Source: REEB506 sp049317545
Lineage (GTDB): Bacteria > Pseudomonadota > Alphaproteobacteria > Caulobacterales > Aquidulcibacteraceae
Reading direction: 5' to 3'
Length of the DNA stretch: 7,356 nt
Assembly (NCBI GenBank): GCA_049317545.1
Contig: JBMOIB010000138.1
Location: 1 to 7,356 of the forward strand
Part shown: piece by piece, positions 1-6,096 of the stretch
How the letters are laid out: each line of letters opens with the position of its first letter
How positions within the stretch are numbered: the first letter of the stretch is position 1
The notes under the pieces: generated by a model
Seen by the model: the letters and a program-made list of their open reading frames with translations, nothing else
Told to the model about the DNA's origin: nothing
The model's database searches: none
Position numbers and translations under genes: made by a program

Positions 1-56
1 GGCCTCAGATCTTAAGGGCAGAAATGCCGCCGGGTTGACCAAACCGGCGCGTCGAG

Positions 57-130
57 CAAGGCGGAGCGGCGAAAGCCGATCTACCCCAAACCAAAACCAA
101 TTCGGCCGAGGGCCTAGCTGCTCCGCCTTG
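57..130. repeat. 14-bp inverted repeat with 46-nt loop
   Basis: CAAGGCGGAGC at 57-67 is matched exactly by its reverse complement GCTCCGCCTTG at 120-130. The pairing continues inward through one G-T (G-U in RNA) and two G-C pairs, so arms 57-70 and 117-130 can form a 14-bp stem around a loop at 71-116. The loop has its own palindrome TCGGCCGA (101-108), and on the minus strand a G/T-rich run (87-100). There is no T-tract after either arm, so it does not look like a classic intrinsic terminator. It could be an mRNA 3'-end structure for the der transcript, a small RNA, or a dispersed repeat. Function is unknown. Confidence 0.55.
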
Positions 131-143
131 TCCCTATTCGAAC

Positions 144-167
144 CCGCAGGCGCCGCGCGCCGTGCGG
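144..167 (-). terminator. GC-rich hairpin past der stop, possible terminator
   Basis: Arms 144-153 and 157-167 pair over 10 bp with one bulged base (G162) and a 3-nt loop. The structure begins 13 nt after the der stop codon in the direction of der transcription. No U-tract follows, so a canonical Rho-independent terminator is not supported. It may act as a U-less terminator or a 3'-end stabiliser of the operon mRNA. The call rests on position and base pairing only. Confidence 0.3.
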
Positions 168-180
168 CTATCGGTGCGTC

Positions 181-1536
181 TCAGTCCGCGCCGTCCGCAT
201 ACGGATTGCGGTTCTGGCGCACGAACAGGCGGATCGGCGCGCCGGGCATGTCGAAGGCTTCGCGGATGCCGTTGACCAGGTAGCGCTTGTAGGTGTCCGG
301 CAGCGCCGAGGCGCGCGAGCACATCAGGACGAAGGTCGGCGGGCGCGCCTTGATCTGGGTGATGTAGCGCGGCTTGATGCGCTTGCCGTCGACGGCCGGC
401 GGCGGGTGGCGCTCGAGCGCCGTCTTGAGCCAGCGATTGAGGTCGTTGGTTTTGACCCGCGCGTTCCAATCGCGATAGGCCTCAAGGATCGCCGCGCGCA
501 GATCGTCCAGGCCCTGGTCGGCGATCGCAGAGAGCGGAATGACCGACGCGCCCTTCGCTTGCGGCAGCACGTGACCCATGCGCGCGATGAGATCTTCGAA
601 GCGCGTTTTGGGATCGGCTTCCTTGTCCCATTTGGCGAGCACGCAGACGAGCGCGCGGCCCTCGCGGATCACGAGATCGCCGATCGTGAGGTCCTGCTTT
701 TCGAGCGCCTCGGCGCAATCCATGACGAGCACGCAGACGTCGGCGAAACGGATCGAGCGGATCGTGTCGGCGACGGACAATTCCTCGAGCTTGCCCTCGA
801 CCTTGGCCTTGCGGCGCATGCCGGCCGTATCGACGATGCGGAACAATCGATCGCCCCAATTGAAGTCGATCGAGATCGCATCGCGCGTGATGCCAGCCTC
901 CGGCCCGGTCAACATCCGGTCCTCGCCGAGGATGGCGTTGACGAGCGTGGATTTGCCGGCGTTTGGACGACCGATCACCGCAATCCGGATCGGCTTGTCG
1001 TCGGCATCATCCGTATCCGGAACATCGTCGACCGGTTCCGGCGCGGGCGCCGCCGCCACGAGCGCGGCGAACAGGTCCGACATGCCCTCGCCGTGCTCCG
1101 CCGAAATCGGGATCGGCTCGCCGAGCCCGAGCGAAAACGCCTCCAGAATGCCGGACTCGGCGGCGCGGCCCTCAGCCTTGTTGGCGGCGAGGATCACCGG
1201 CTTGTCGGCGCGCCGCAGAAGGTCGGCGAAACGCTCGTCGGCGGGCGTGATGCCGACGCGCGCATCGATCAGGAGGAGGACGATGTCGGCTTCGGCGACG
1301 GCGAGTTCGGTCTGGGCGCGCATGCGCGCTTCCAGGGATTCGTCCGTCAGGTCCTCGAAGCCCGCGGTGTCGATCAGGTCGAGATCGAGATCGCCGAGCC
1401 GGCCGGGACCGTGGCGGCGGTCGCGCGTAACACCAGGGCGATCGTCGACGATCGCCAGGCGCTTACCGGCGAGCCGGTTGAACAGCGTGGACTTGCCGAC
1501 GTTGGGCCGGCCGACGATCGCGAGTTTGAGCGCCAT
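181..1536 (-). CDS. der: Ribosome-assembly GTPase Der (EngA)
   Basis: Der is an essential double-GTPase that binds the 50S ribosomal subunit and is needed for its maturation. The 451-residue protein has two tandem G domains and a C-terminal KH-like domain, the usual family layout and length. Domain 1 shows GRPNVGKST (9-17), GVTRD (35-39), DTAGF (56-60), NKAE (119-122) and ISAEHG (144-149). An acidic Ala/Pro-rich linker follows (about 163-181). Domain 2 shows GRPNAGKST (189-197), GITRD (215-219), DTAGM (236-240), then AKWD (301-304) where NKxD is expected, and SAIADQG (336-342). The KH-like domain covers about 350-451. A TTG one codon upstream (1537-1539) is in frame, but I chose the ATG at 1534-1536 because it shares its A with the bamB stop (TGATG), a translational-coupling arrangement; no good Shine-Dalgarno is visible. 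Identity is very secure. The odd point is Ala301 replacing the conserved Asn of the second-domain G4 motif. Confidence 0.97.
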   Translation of the reverse strand: MALKLAIVGRPNVGKSTLFNRLAGKRLAIVDDRPGVTRDRRHGPGRLGDLDLDLIDTAGFEDLTDESLEARMRAQTELAVAEADIVLLLIDARVGITPADERFADLLRRADKPVILAANKAEGRAAESGILEAFSLGLGEPIPISAEHGEGMSDLFAALVAAAPAPEPVDDVPDTDDADDKPIRIAVIGRPNAGKSTLVNAILGEDRMLTGPEAGITRDAISIDFNWGDRLFRIVDTAGMRRKAKVEGKLEELSVADTIRSIRFADVCVLVMDCAEALEKQDLTIGDLVIREGRALVCVLAKWDKEADPKTRFEDLIARMGHVLPQAKGASVIPLSAIADQGLDDLRAAILEAYRDWNARVKTNDLNRWLKTALERHPPPAVDGKRIKPRYITQIKARPPTFVLMCSRASALPDTYKRYLVNGIREAFDMPGAPIRLFVRQNRNPYADGAD

Positions 1537-2900
1537 CAACGCATCGCGACGAGGCGTCCCTCGTCAGTCAGGAAATAAATGGTTCCGCCGGCCGCGACCG
1601 GCGGCACGAACACCGGACCGCCGACTGTGAAGGTCTTTTCCGTCTCGCCCGTCTCGGCCGACAGGACGACGCCCTCGCCGACCGAATTGGCGAACACGAG
1701 CTTGCCGTTCGCCATCAGCGGGCCAACCCAGGAGATCCGATTTTTCTTCTTCTTGTCGTTCTCGTAGCGGCGCAATTGCTTGACCCAGAAGACCTTGCCG
1801 GCGCCGCGCTCGAGCGCGGCGGCCTCGCCGTCGACGGTGATCGTATAGACCGCATCACCAGCCACGAGCGGAGTCTGCGTGGAGGCGAGCCCGCGGGCCC
1901 ACAGGCGTTGGCCGGTGCGCTGGTCGATCGCGGCGAACACGCCGGAATGGCTGACGGCGTAGATGATGCCGTCGACCACGACGGGGCGGCCGGCGATGTC
2001 GTTGATGGCCGACAGCGACGTCAGACGGCCGCTGCGCGACAAGGCGTCGACCCACAGCCGGCGGCCGTTCGCGGTCAGGAGCGCAACCACCTCACCCGAG
2101 GGGAAGGGGGCGACCACGGTATCGCCGACAACCGCCGGGCTCGACGCCGAAAGAATCCGCGCCGGCTCGGCAATCGCCTGATGGGTCCATTGAATGGCGC
2201 CGTCGGCGGCGTTGATCGCGACGAGTTCGCTGTCGTTCGTCACGGCGTAGACGCGGCCGCCCGTCGCGGTCGGGGCGCCGCTGAACGGCGCGCCGGCGTC
2301 GGTGCGCCATTGTTCGGCGCCGCTGGCGGCGTCCAGCGCCACGGTCTGGCCATAGCCGGTCGTCGCGAAGACCTTGCCGTCCCAAACCGCGAGGCCGCCG
2401 CCGATCGCGGATTTGTCCTTGGCGCCGCGCGGCCGCAGCTCGACGCGCCAGGACTGTGCGCCGGCCTCGGCGCTGAAGGCGTGCACGACGGCGTCGGCGT
2501 CGAGGACGTAAATCTTGCCGCCCGCGACGACCGGCGGCGCCACCAGGCGCGCGTTGTTGCTGGACCCGGCGCCGACATCGCGCCGCCAGGCGATCTTGTA
2601 GGCGCCGCCGGCGTTGAGGTTCTGCGGTGCGTTGTCGGCCCGACCGCCGGGCTGGGTCCAATCCACGCCATCGCCGGCGACCGGGATCAGGGGCTTGCGA
2701 TCCTTCAAGCCTTCATCGGCTTCGAGCTTCTGCTCGAACGTCAGGATCGAAATCCGGCCCTCCTCGGGCGCCTTTTTCTTGTCGGCCTGCTTATTGGAGC
2801 CGCCGTCGAACGGATTGATGGCCGAGCCGACACGCTCGGCGGTCGCGCAGGCCGTGAGCGTCGTGGCCGCGAGAACGACCATCAGCGGGTTCAATTTCAT
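1536..2900 (-). CDS. bamB: Outer-membrane assembly lipoprotein BamB
   Basis: BamB is a lipoprotein of the BAM complex, which folds beta-barrel proteins into the outer membrane. The 454-residue product begins with a lipoprotein signal ending in the lipobox LTAC (lipidated Cys18), followed by Ala rather than Asp, consistent with outer-membrane sorting. A polar linker runs to about residue 100. Then come eight PQQ-like beta-propeller blades, each with a 'G-x-(V/I)Y-x...AL/AF-D/A...G...W' pattern, at about 121-151, 169-198, 209-238, 254-283, 305-334, 343-372, 392-423 and 432-454, matching the eight-bladed fold. It is longer than the E. coli protein (about 390 residues) because of the N-terminal linker and a lysine-rich loop (383-386) before blade seven. 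It lies 21 bp after the YfgM-like gene and its stop overlaps the der start. The strong ribosome-binding site supports the chosen ATG. Confidence 0.93.
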   Translation of the reverse strand: MKLNPLMVVLAATTLTACATAERVGSAINPFDGGSNKQADKKKAPEEGRISILTFEQKLEADEGLKDRKPLIPVAGDGVDWTQPGGRADNAPQNLNAGGAYKIAWRRDVGAGSSNNARLVAPPVVAGGKIYVLDADAVVHAFSAEAGAQSWRVELRPRGAKDKSAIGGGLAVWDGKVFATTGYGQTVALDAASGAEQWRTDAGAPFSGAPTATGGRVYAVTNDSELVAINAADGAIQWTHQAIAEPARILSASSPAVVGDTVVAPFPSGEVVALLTANGRRLWVDALSRSGRLTSLSAINDIAGRPVVVDGIIYAVSHSGVFAAIDQRTGQRLWARGLASTQTPLVAGDAVYTITVDGEAAALERGAGKVFWVKQLRRYENDKKKKNRISWVGPLMANGKLVFANSVGEGVVLSAETGETEKTFTVGGPVFVPPVAAGGTIYFLTDEGRLVAMR

Positions 2901-2906
2901 TGGGGG

Positions 2907-2914
2907 CTCCCCTC
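2907..2914 (-). promoter_or_regulatory. Ribosome-binding site of bamB
   Basis: GAGGGGAG lies 6 nt upstream of the bamB ATG, inside the 21-bp gap after the YfgM-like gene. It fixes the start so that the lipoprotein signal begins at MKLN. Confidence 0.75.
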
Positions 2915-2921
2915 GAAACGT

Positions 2922-3620
2922 TTACGGCTTGGCCGTGGCGGGTTTGCCGGATGCGGCGGGCTGGGCGGACTTGGCGGGCGCGGGTCCAAGGAGCGCCAGG
3001 GCGCTTTGCGCCCGCAGGCGCACGCCTTCCGGCGCATCGAGGGCCAACGTCAAAAACTCGAAGTTTTCGCGCGCCTTGGCGGCGTCGCCGGCCTTCATGG
3101 CCTCAAAGCCCAGCAATTCGCGGGCGAGAAACGCATAGGCGCTCGATTGATCGATCAGCGGCTTCACCCGCGCCTCGACGGCGGCGTAAGGCTCAGTCTC
3201 GGCGGCCAGGTACGCCGCCCGAATGACGGCGGAATCGCGGGCGATCGGGTCCTTGGCGAGCTTGGCGGCGGCCTCGTAGGAGGCGATCGCCGCCTTGAAA
3301 TCCTTCGCGGCGACATAAACGCCGCCCATCTCCATGTGGGCCAGCGCCTTGTAGCCGGGGCCGGCTTTGGCGGCGAGGTCCTTGAACGCCTTCATCGCCT
3401 CTTCAGACTTGCCGGCCTCCAGCAGATCCTGCCCCTTGACCAGCTCGGCGGCGTAAAGGCCGTTCTGATTGGCCTGCCAGCCCTTGTAGCCCTCGTAGGC
3501 GAGGATGCCGACCACGATCGCGGCGATGACGGCCAGGATGATGGGGCCGAACCGGCGCATGCCGGTGGCGAGGCGCTCGCGCCGGATGGTTTCTTCGACT
3601 TCTTCGAATGCGTCGGTCAC
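2922..3620 (-). CDS. YfgM-like single-pass TPR protein
   Basis: This is probably the alphaproteobacterial counterpart of YfgM, a SecYEG-associated inner-membrane protein with a periplasmic TPR-like domain that helps newly exported proteins fold. From the GTG at 3618-3620 the protein has 232 residues: a short charged cytoplasmic segment (TDAFEEVEETIRRER), one membrane helix (about 26-45), then amphipathic helical TPR-like repeats (about 53-210) with LLEAGKSEEAMKAF and AAKDFKAAIASYEAA typical of TPR helix pairs, and a disordered Ala/Pro/Lys tail. The frame is open further up to a GTG at 3681-3683, 12 nt from panB, but those extra 21 residues are not helix-like and lack a Shine-Dalgarno; family members I recall usually begin at the D-x-F-x-E-V segment, so I prefer 3620. 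A hairpin (3653-3665) lies in the resulting 5' leader. The position directly before bamB-der matches E. coli yfgM-bamB-der. Family is fairly sure, exact start less so. Confidence 0.8.
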   Translation of the reverse strand: MTDAFEEVEETIRRERLATGMRRFGPIILAVIAAIVVGILAYEGYKGWQANQNGLYAAELVKGQDLLEAGKSEEAMKAFKDLAAKAGPGYKALAHMEMGGVYVAAKDFKAAIASYEAAAKLAKDPIARDSAVIRAAYLAAETEPYAAVEARVKPLIDQSSAYAFLARELLGFEAMKAGDAAKARENFEFLTLALDAPEGVRLRAQSALALLGPAPAKSAQPAASGKPATAKP

Positions 3621-3695
3621 GCCTGCATCGACCCTGAGGGCCGCCTTCTTTTGAGCGCCGCGCTCGACCGTAAGGGCCTGCACGGCGGGCGGAAG

Positions 3696-4547
3696 CTACT
3701 CGGCGTCGCCCGCGCCGGCAACGCGCCGTTTGGCGCCAAGCGCATAGGTTTCGGCCTCGCTCGGAAATTTCCGAGCCCGGACGTCGGCGGCGTAGCCGGA
3801 AACGGCGCCGGACACCGCCGTTCTCAGATCCGCATACCGGCGCACGAACTTCGGCGTCCAGTCGAACAGACCCAACATGTCGTCCGTGACGAGAATTTGT
3901 CCGTCGCAGGCGGCGGAAGCGCCGATGCCGATCGTCGGCGCCTTGACCGCCGCGGTGATTTCGCCGGCGAGATCGGCGGCGACGCCCTCCACGACGATGG
4001 CGAATGCCCCCGCGGCGTCGGTTGCGGCGGCCTCGGCGAGCACCCGGGCGCGCTCGTCGGCGGTGCGGCCCTTGGCGCGAAACCCGCCGTCCACGTTCAC
4101 CGCCTGGGGGCGCAAGCCGACATGGCCCATCACCGGGATGCCACGGCGCACCAGATATTCGACGGTTCCCGCGACTTCGGGACCGCTTTCGACCTTCACG
4201 GCCTGGCAGCCCGTCTCCTTGAGGAGGCGCGCGGCGTTGGCGTAGGCCGTTTCGGGCCCGGCCTCATAGGATCCGAACGGCATATCGACTACGACCATGG
4301 CCCGGTCCGCGCCGCGCATGACCGCCTGGCCATGCAGGATCATCATCTCGAGCGTGACGCCGACCGTGTTCGGCAGACCGTGCACTACCATGCCGACCGA
4401 ATCCCCGACGAGCAGCAGATCGCAATGGGGATCGAGGAGCGCCGCCATCGGCGCGGTGTAGGCGGTCAAACATACGATCGGTTCACCGCCCTTGCGGGCG
4501 GCGATGTCGGGCGCGGCGAGCCGCTTCGTCGAGAGATGTTTGGACAT
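3696..4547 (-). CDS. panB: Ketopantoate hydroxymethyltransferase PanB
   Basis: PanB transfers a hydroxymethyl group from 5,10-methylenetetrahydrofolate to 3-methyl-2-oxobutanoate, giving ketopantoate, the first committed step of pantothenate and coenzyme A synthesis in the cytoplasm. The 283-residue protein is a TIM-barrel with the family signatures in order: LTAYT (27-31), VGDSVGM (47-53), VDMPFGSYE (87-95), KVESG (118-122), GHVGLRPQ (141-148), VVEGV (185-189) and IGIGASAACDGQILV (206-220). By comparison with E. coli PanB, Asp49, Asp88 and Glu120 are the expected metal ligands and Glu187 the catalytic base; all are present. It is slightly longer than the 264-residue E. coli enzyme at its C terminus. 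panC is not next to it. It follows the sigma-factor gene set after 52 bp and precedes the YfgM-like gene; co-transcription is inferred from spacing. The ribosome-binding site before the ATG is weak (CCGGGCC). Confidence 0.96.
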   Translation of the reverse strand: MSKHLSTKRLAAPDIAARKGGEPIVCLTAYTAPMAALLDPHCDLLLVGDSVGMVVHGLPNTVGVTLEMMILHGQAVMRGADRAMVVVDMPFGSYEAGPETAYANAARLLKETGCQAVKVESGPEVAGTVEYLVRRGIPVMGHVGLRPQAVNVDGGFRAKGRTADERARVLAEAAATDAAGAFAIVVEGVAADLAGEITAAVKAPTIGIGASAACDGQILVTDDMLGLFDWTPKFVRRYADLRTAVSGAVSGYAADVRARKFPSEAETYALGAKRRVAGAGDAE

Positions 4548-4563
4548 GGCCCGGTCTAGCCCA

Positions 4564-4588
4564 GTGCGGGCGCCGGCGCCATCCGCAC
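4564..4588 (-). repeat. GC-rich inverted repeat between partner gene and panB
   Basis: GTGCGG at 4564-4569 pairs with CCGCAC at 4583-4588, and the perfect 12-bp palindrome GGCGCCGGCGCC sits at 4569-4580. It occupies the 52-bp gap between the small membrane protein and panB. No U-tract follows on the minus strand. It could weaken transcription from the sigma operon into panB or be an operator; neither is shown by the sequence. Confidence 0.4.
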
Positions 4589-4599
4589 CCGCTGCACGC

Positions 4600-4956
4600 T
4601 CAGCTACGTTCGGCGTAGAGCCAAGCGCCGCCGGCCGCGGCCAGCGCCATCAGCGCCGAAAGTCCGCCCGCGCCCATCATCGGCGCATTCTGGAGAATGG
4701 GTTGCGCCGCCTGCCCCAGCATCGCGCCGACCGGGCCGAGGAACGGCCAGATCGCCGCCAAACCGAAGGCCGCGGCGGCCGGGATCGCCGCCGAGCGCCA
4801 AGCCTTGGCCTGCAGGGCATGCGCCTCGACGGGCGCCATGACCCGCTGCACGAAGGCTTCGTCCCCAAAGGGCGGGCGTTCGCCTTCGGCGAACAGGGCC
4901 CGCAGGCGGGCGTCATCGTCAGGTTCGCGACCGTTCATCATCCAGTGCCTATTCAT
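4600..4956 (-). CDS. Small two-helix membrane protein, putative anti-sigma partner
   Basis: This 118-residue protein is encoded directly after the ECF sigma factor, with its ATG overlapping the sigma stop (ATGA) and a near-perfect Shine-Dalgarno inside the sigma gene. Its N-terminal 50 or so residues are polar and helical (DDDARLRALFAEGE, then DEAFVQRVM), followed by two hydrophobic segments at about 54-81 and 96-115 and a short charged C terminus. The layout, a cytoplasmic helical segment plus membrane anchor next to a sigma gene, is that expected of an anti-sigma factor. However, it has no cysteine at all and no HxxxCxxC zinc anti-sigma motif, and I do not recognise a named family. The function is inferred from context; it could instead be an unrelated membrane protein translated in a coupled way with the sigma factor. 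Confidence 0.7.
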   Translation of the reverse strand: MNRHWMMNGREPDDDARLRALFAEGERPPFGDEAFVQRVMAPVEAHALQAKAWRSAAIPAAAAFGLAAIWPFLGPVGAMLGQAAQPILQNAPMMGAGGLSALMALAAAGGAWLYAERS

Positions 4957-5492
4957 GCCAGGGCCTCCTTGGTCGTCAAGGCGGCGAGCGCTTTTTCGCG
5001 CCCACGCAGAACATGGGACTTAATCGTTCCCAGCGGGAGACCGAGCGCTTCGGCGGCTTCCGCATGAGACATGCCTTCGCCGTAACAAAGCGCCATTGCC
5101 GCCCGCTGTTCTGGGGAGAGGAGCGCCAGGATGCGATCGAGATCGATCCGGGCCTCGACGCCGGCGGCGTCGTTCTGCACCTCGTCAGCTTCGCGCTGAT
5201 AGGCCTCGTCGCGGCGCACAGCGCTTTGCCTGGAGCGGCGCTCCTGCAGGAATTGCGTGTAGGCGATCCGCACGAGCCACCCCTTGAAAGAGCCTTTGGC
5301 CTCGTAGGCGCCGATCCGACGCCAGGCGAGGAGGAAGGTTTCCTGCGCCAGGTCGTCGGCGGCGGCCGCACTCCCCGTCAAACGACGGAGAAACGCGCGC
5401 ACGAGGTTCTGGTTGCGCCGCACGAGGCTCTCGAAGGCTGCTGTCGAGCCTTGTTTGGCCTCTTTGGCCAGCGCCTCGTCGGTCCCGCTCAC
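4953..5492 (-). CDS. ECF-family RNA polymerase sigma factor
   Basis: The 179-residue protein has only sigma regions 2 and 4, as in extracytoplasmic-function (group 4) sigma factors, which direct RNA polymerase to a small stress or signal regulon. Region 2 covers about 18-87, with DDLAQETFLLAWRRI (46-60) and SFKGWLVRIAYTQFL (68-82), the core-binding and -10-recognition helices. Region 4 covers about 117-170, with LLSPEQRAAMALCYGEGMSH, the helix-turn-helix AEAAEALGLPLGTIKSHVLRG (144-164) that contacts the -35 element. The start is a GTG whose TGA portion is the stop of the upstream gene (GTGA), with no separate Shine-Dalgarno, so translation is probably coupled. The stop overlaps the ATG of the putative partner. 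No C-terminal SnoaL-like or other extra domain is present. I cannot assign the ECF subgroup. Confidence 0.94.
   Translation of the reverse strand: MSGTDEALAKEAKQGSTAAFESLVRRNQNLVRAFLRRLTGSAAAADDLAQETFLLAWRRIGAYEAKGSFKGWLVRIAYTQFLQERRSRQSAVRRDEAYQREADEVQNDAAGVEARIDLDRILALLSPEQRAAMALCYGEGMSHAEAAEALGLPLGTIKSHVLRGREKALAALTTKEALA
4964..4970 (-). promoter_or_regulatory. Ribosome-binding site of the sigma partner gene
   Basis: AAGGAGG lies 7 nt upstream of the ATG at 4954-4956, entirely inside the 3' end of the sigma gene. It supports the small downstream frame as a real gene. Confidence 0.75.
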
Positions 5493-5896
5493 GCTTTGCG
5501 ATCACGACGCAGCCAGGCCGAAACGAGCTGGCCGATGCCGATGGCGCCGACGATGATCGCCGCGATCACGAAGCCCTGGGGCGAGCCGTGGAGCTCCACG
5601 CCGTCGACTGAAGCCCCTCCGAACTGCCCGTTGACCGCCGCGGCGACGCCGAGCCCGATGGCCAGCGCGGTCAGGATGATGCCGGACCGCAGGTCCTGCT
5701 CCCAGGGCCGCGTCGGCTTCATCAGCTGGGCGATCGTCTCGGGCGCCAATTGGTGGCCGGCATCGATCGCGCGGCGCATGGTTTCATGCAGTTCGCGGCG
5801 GGCGCGCATGTTCGAGAGGATCGCCGCGATCGAGATCGACCCGATCATCAACCACAATCCGCCGACCACGAAGATGGGAACGATAGCGTCTTCCAT
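5489..5896 (-). CDS. DUF6249-like three-helix membrane protein
   Basis: The 135-residue product has three hydrophobic segments at about 5-28, 71-91 and 107-127. Between the first two is a cytoplasmic-looking basic/acidic stretch, MRARRELHETMRRAIDAGHQ, followed by a P-E-T motif; it ends in a basic tail (WLRRDRKA). The pattern of an N-terminal helix followed by 'L-H-E-T-M-R-x-A-I-D-x-G' is what I associate with DUF6249 proteins of Proteobacteria, which often sit beside ECF sigma genes; function is not known to me. The frame is open up to 5968, but the ATG at 5894-5896 has a GGAGAG site 6 nt upstream, and the upstream residues are Pro/Ser-rich and overlap a separate small gene. Its stop overlaps the sigma GTG start (GTGA), so it probably helps control the sigma factor. 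Family assignment is from memory of the pattern, not a search. Confidence 0.8.
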   Translation of the reverse strand: MEDAIVPIFVVGGLWLMIGSISIAAILSNMRARRELHETMRRAIDAGHQLAPETIAQLMKPTRPWEQDLRSGIILTALAIGLGVAAAVNGQFGGASVDGVELHGSPQGFVIAAIIVGAIGIGQLVSAWLRRDRKA

Positions 5897-5909
5897 ACGA
5901 GGCTCTCCG

Positions 5910-5996
5910 TCAGGACTTGGTGGCGCCGAGCGCGGCGACCGGGGCGGCGAACAGGGCCAGGACCCCAAGGATGGCGAGGAATTCGAGGGACATCAT
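5910..5996 (-). CDS. 28-residue hydrophobic micropeptide heading the sigma operon
   Basis: A short open frame encodes MMSLEFLAILGVLALF followed by AAPVAALGATKS, a single hydrophobic segment with a short polar tail. It has an excellent Shine-Dalgarno (AGGAGA, 6001-6006) placed 4 nt from the first ATG and 7 nt from a second, adjacent ATG (5991-5993), and ends 13 nt before the start of the DUF6249-like gene. The strong translation signal and tight spacing argue for real translation. It may be a tiny membrane protein, a leader peptide, or a signal-peptide-like sequence with cleavage near its Ala-rich end. No homologue is known to me and function cannot be assigned. It might act as the sensor or regulator of the downstream sigma factor. 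Confidence 0.6.
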   Translation of the reverse strand: MMSLEFLAILGVLALFAAPVAALGATKS

Positions 5997-6000
5997 CTTT

Positions 6001-6006
6001 TCTCCT
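6001..6006 (-). promoter_or_regulatory. Ribosome-binding site of the micropeptide gene
   Basis: AGGAGA, followed by AAAG and two consecutive ATG codons, gives a strong start for the 28-residue frame at 5910-5996. It is the main evidence that this very short gene is real. Confidence 0.65.
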
Positions 6007-6096
6007 GCGTCAGGGAGCGGAAGGCTCCATTCGTCAGTAAGATGCGGCCGTTGGAGCGATCGGATGCAGGCCTAGGGCCAAAGCGGCCCAATCGCT

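Larger units (their letters stand above)
1..180. other. Non-coding region downstream of der
   Basis: No convincing gene is present between the window edge and the der stop codon. The open frame on the plus strand here (35-283) runs into der antisense and has no recognisable protein features. The stretch contains a small GGCA/TGCC hairpin closed by a GAAA loop (17-28), an imperfect CGCCGG/CCGGCG inverted repeat (28-49), a long-loop inverted repeat (57-130) and a GC-rich hairpin (144-167). The loop of the 57-130 repeat is locally A/C-rich on the plus strand (87-100), unlike the surrounding GC-rich sequence. Confidence 0.6.

Noticed and set aside
119..122. NKAE instead of NKxD in Der domain 1 (protein residues 119-122, not bases) as a second anomaly.
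   Set aside because: As far as I recall, a Glu at this position of domain 1 occurs in many alphaproteobacterial Der proteins, so it is not treated as unusual.
35..283. Small plus-strand frame at the left edge.
   Set aside because: Overlaps the der 3' end antisense, lacks a ribosome-binding site and has low-complexity composition.
406..1630. Two long plus-strand frames (406-1578 and 578-1630) antisense to der.
   Set aside because: Arg/Ala/Asp-rich low-complexity translations mirroring der in other frames; der is unmistakable.
1776..4559. A 927-codon open frame on the plus strand.
   Set aside because: It lies antisense to bamB, the YfgM-like gene and panB, spans their boundaries, has no domain-like pattern and is an expected by-product of GC-rich codon use.
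5897..5968. N-terminal extension of the DUF6249-like protein up to 5968.
   Set aside because: Pro/Ser-rich translation overlapping the micropeptide gene, and the internal ATG at 5894-5896 has a good ribosome-binding site.
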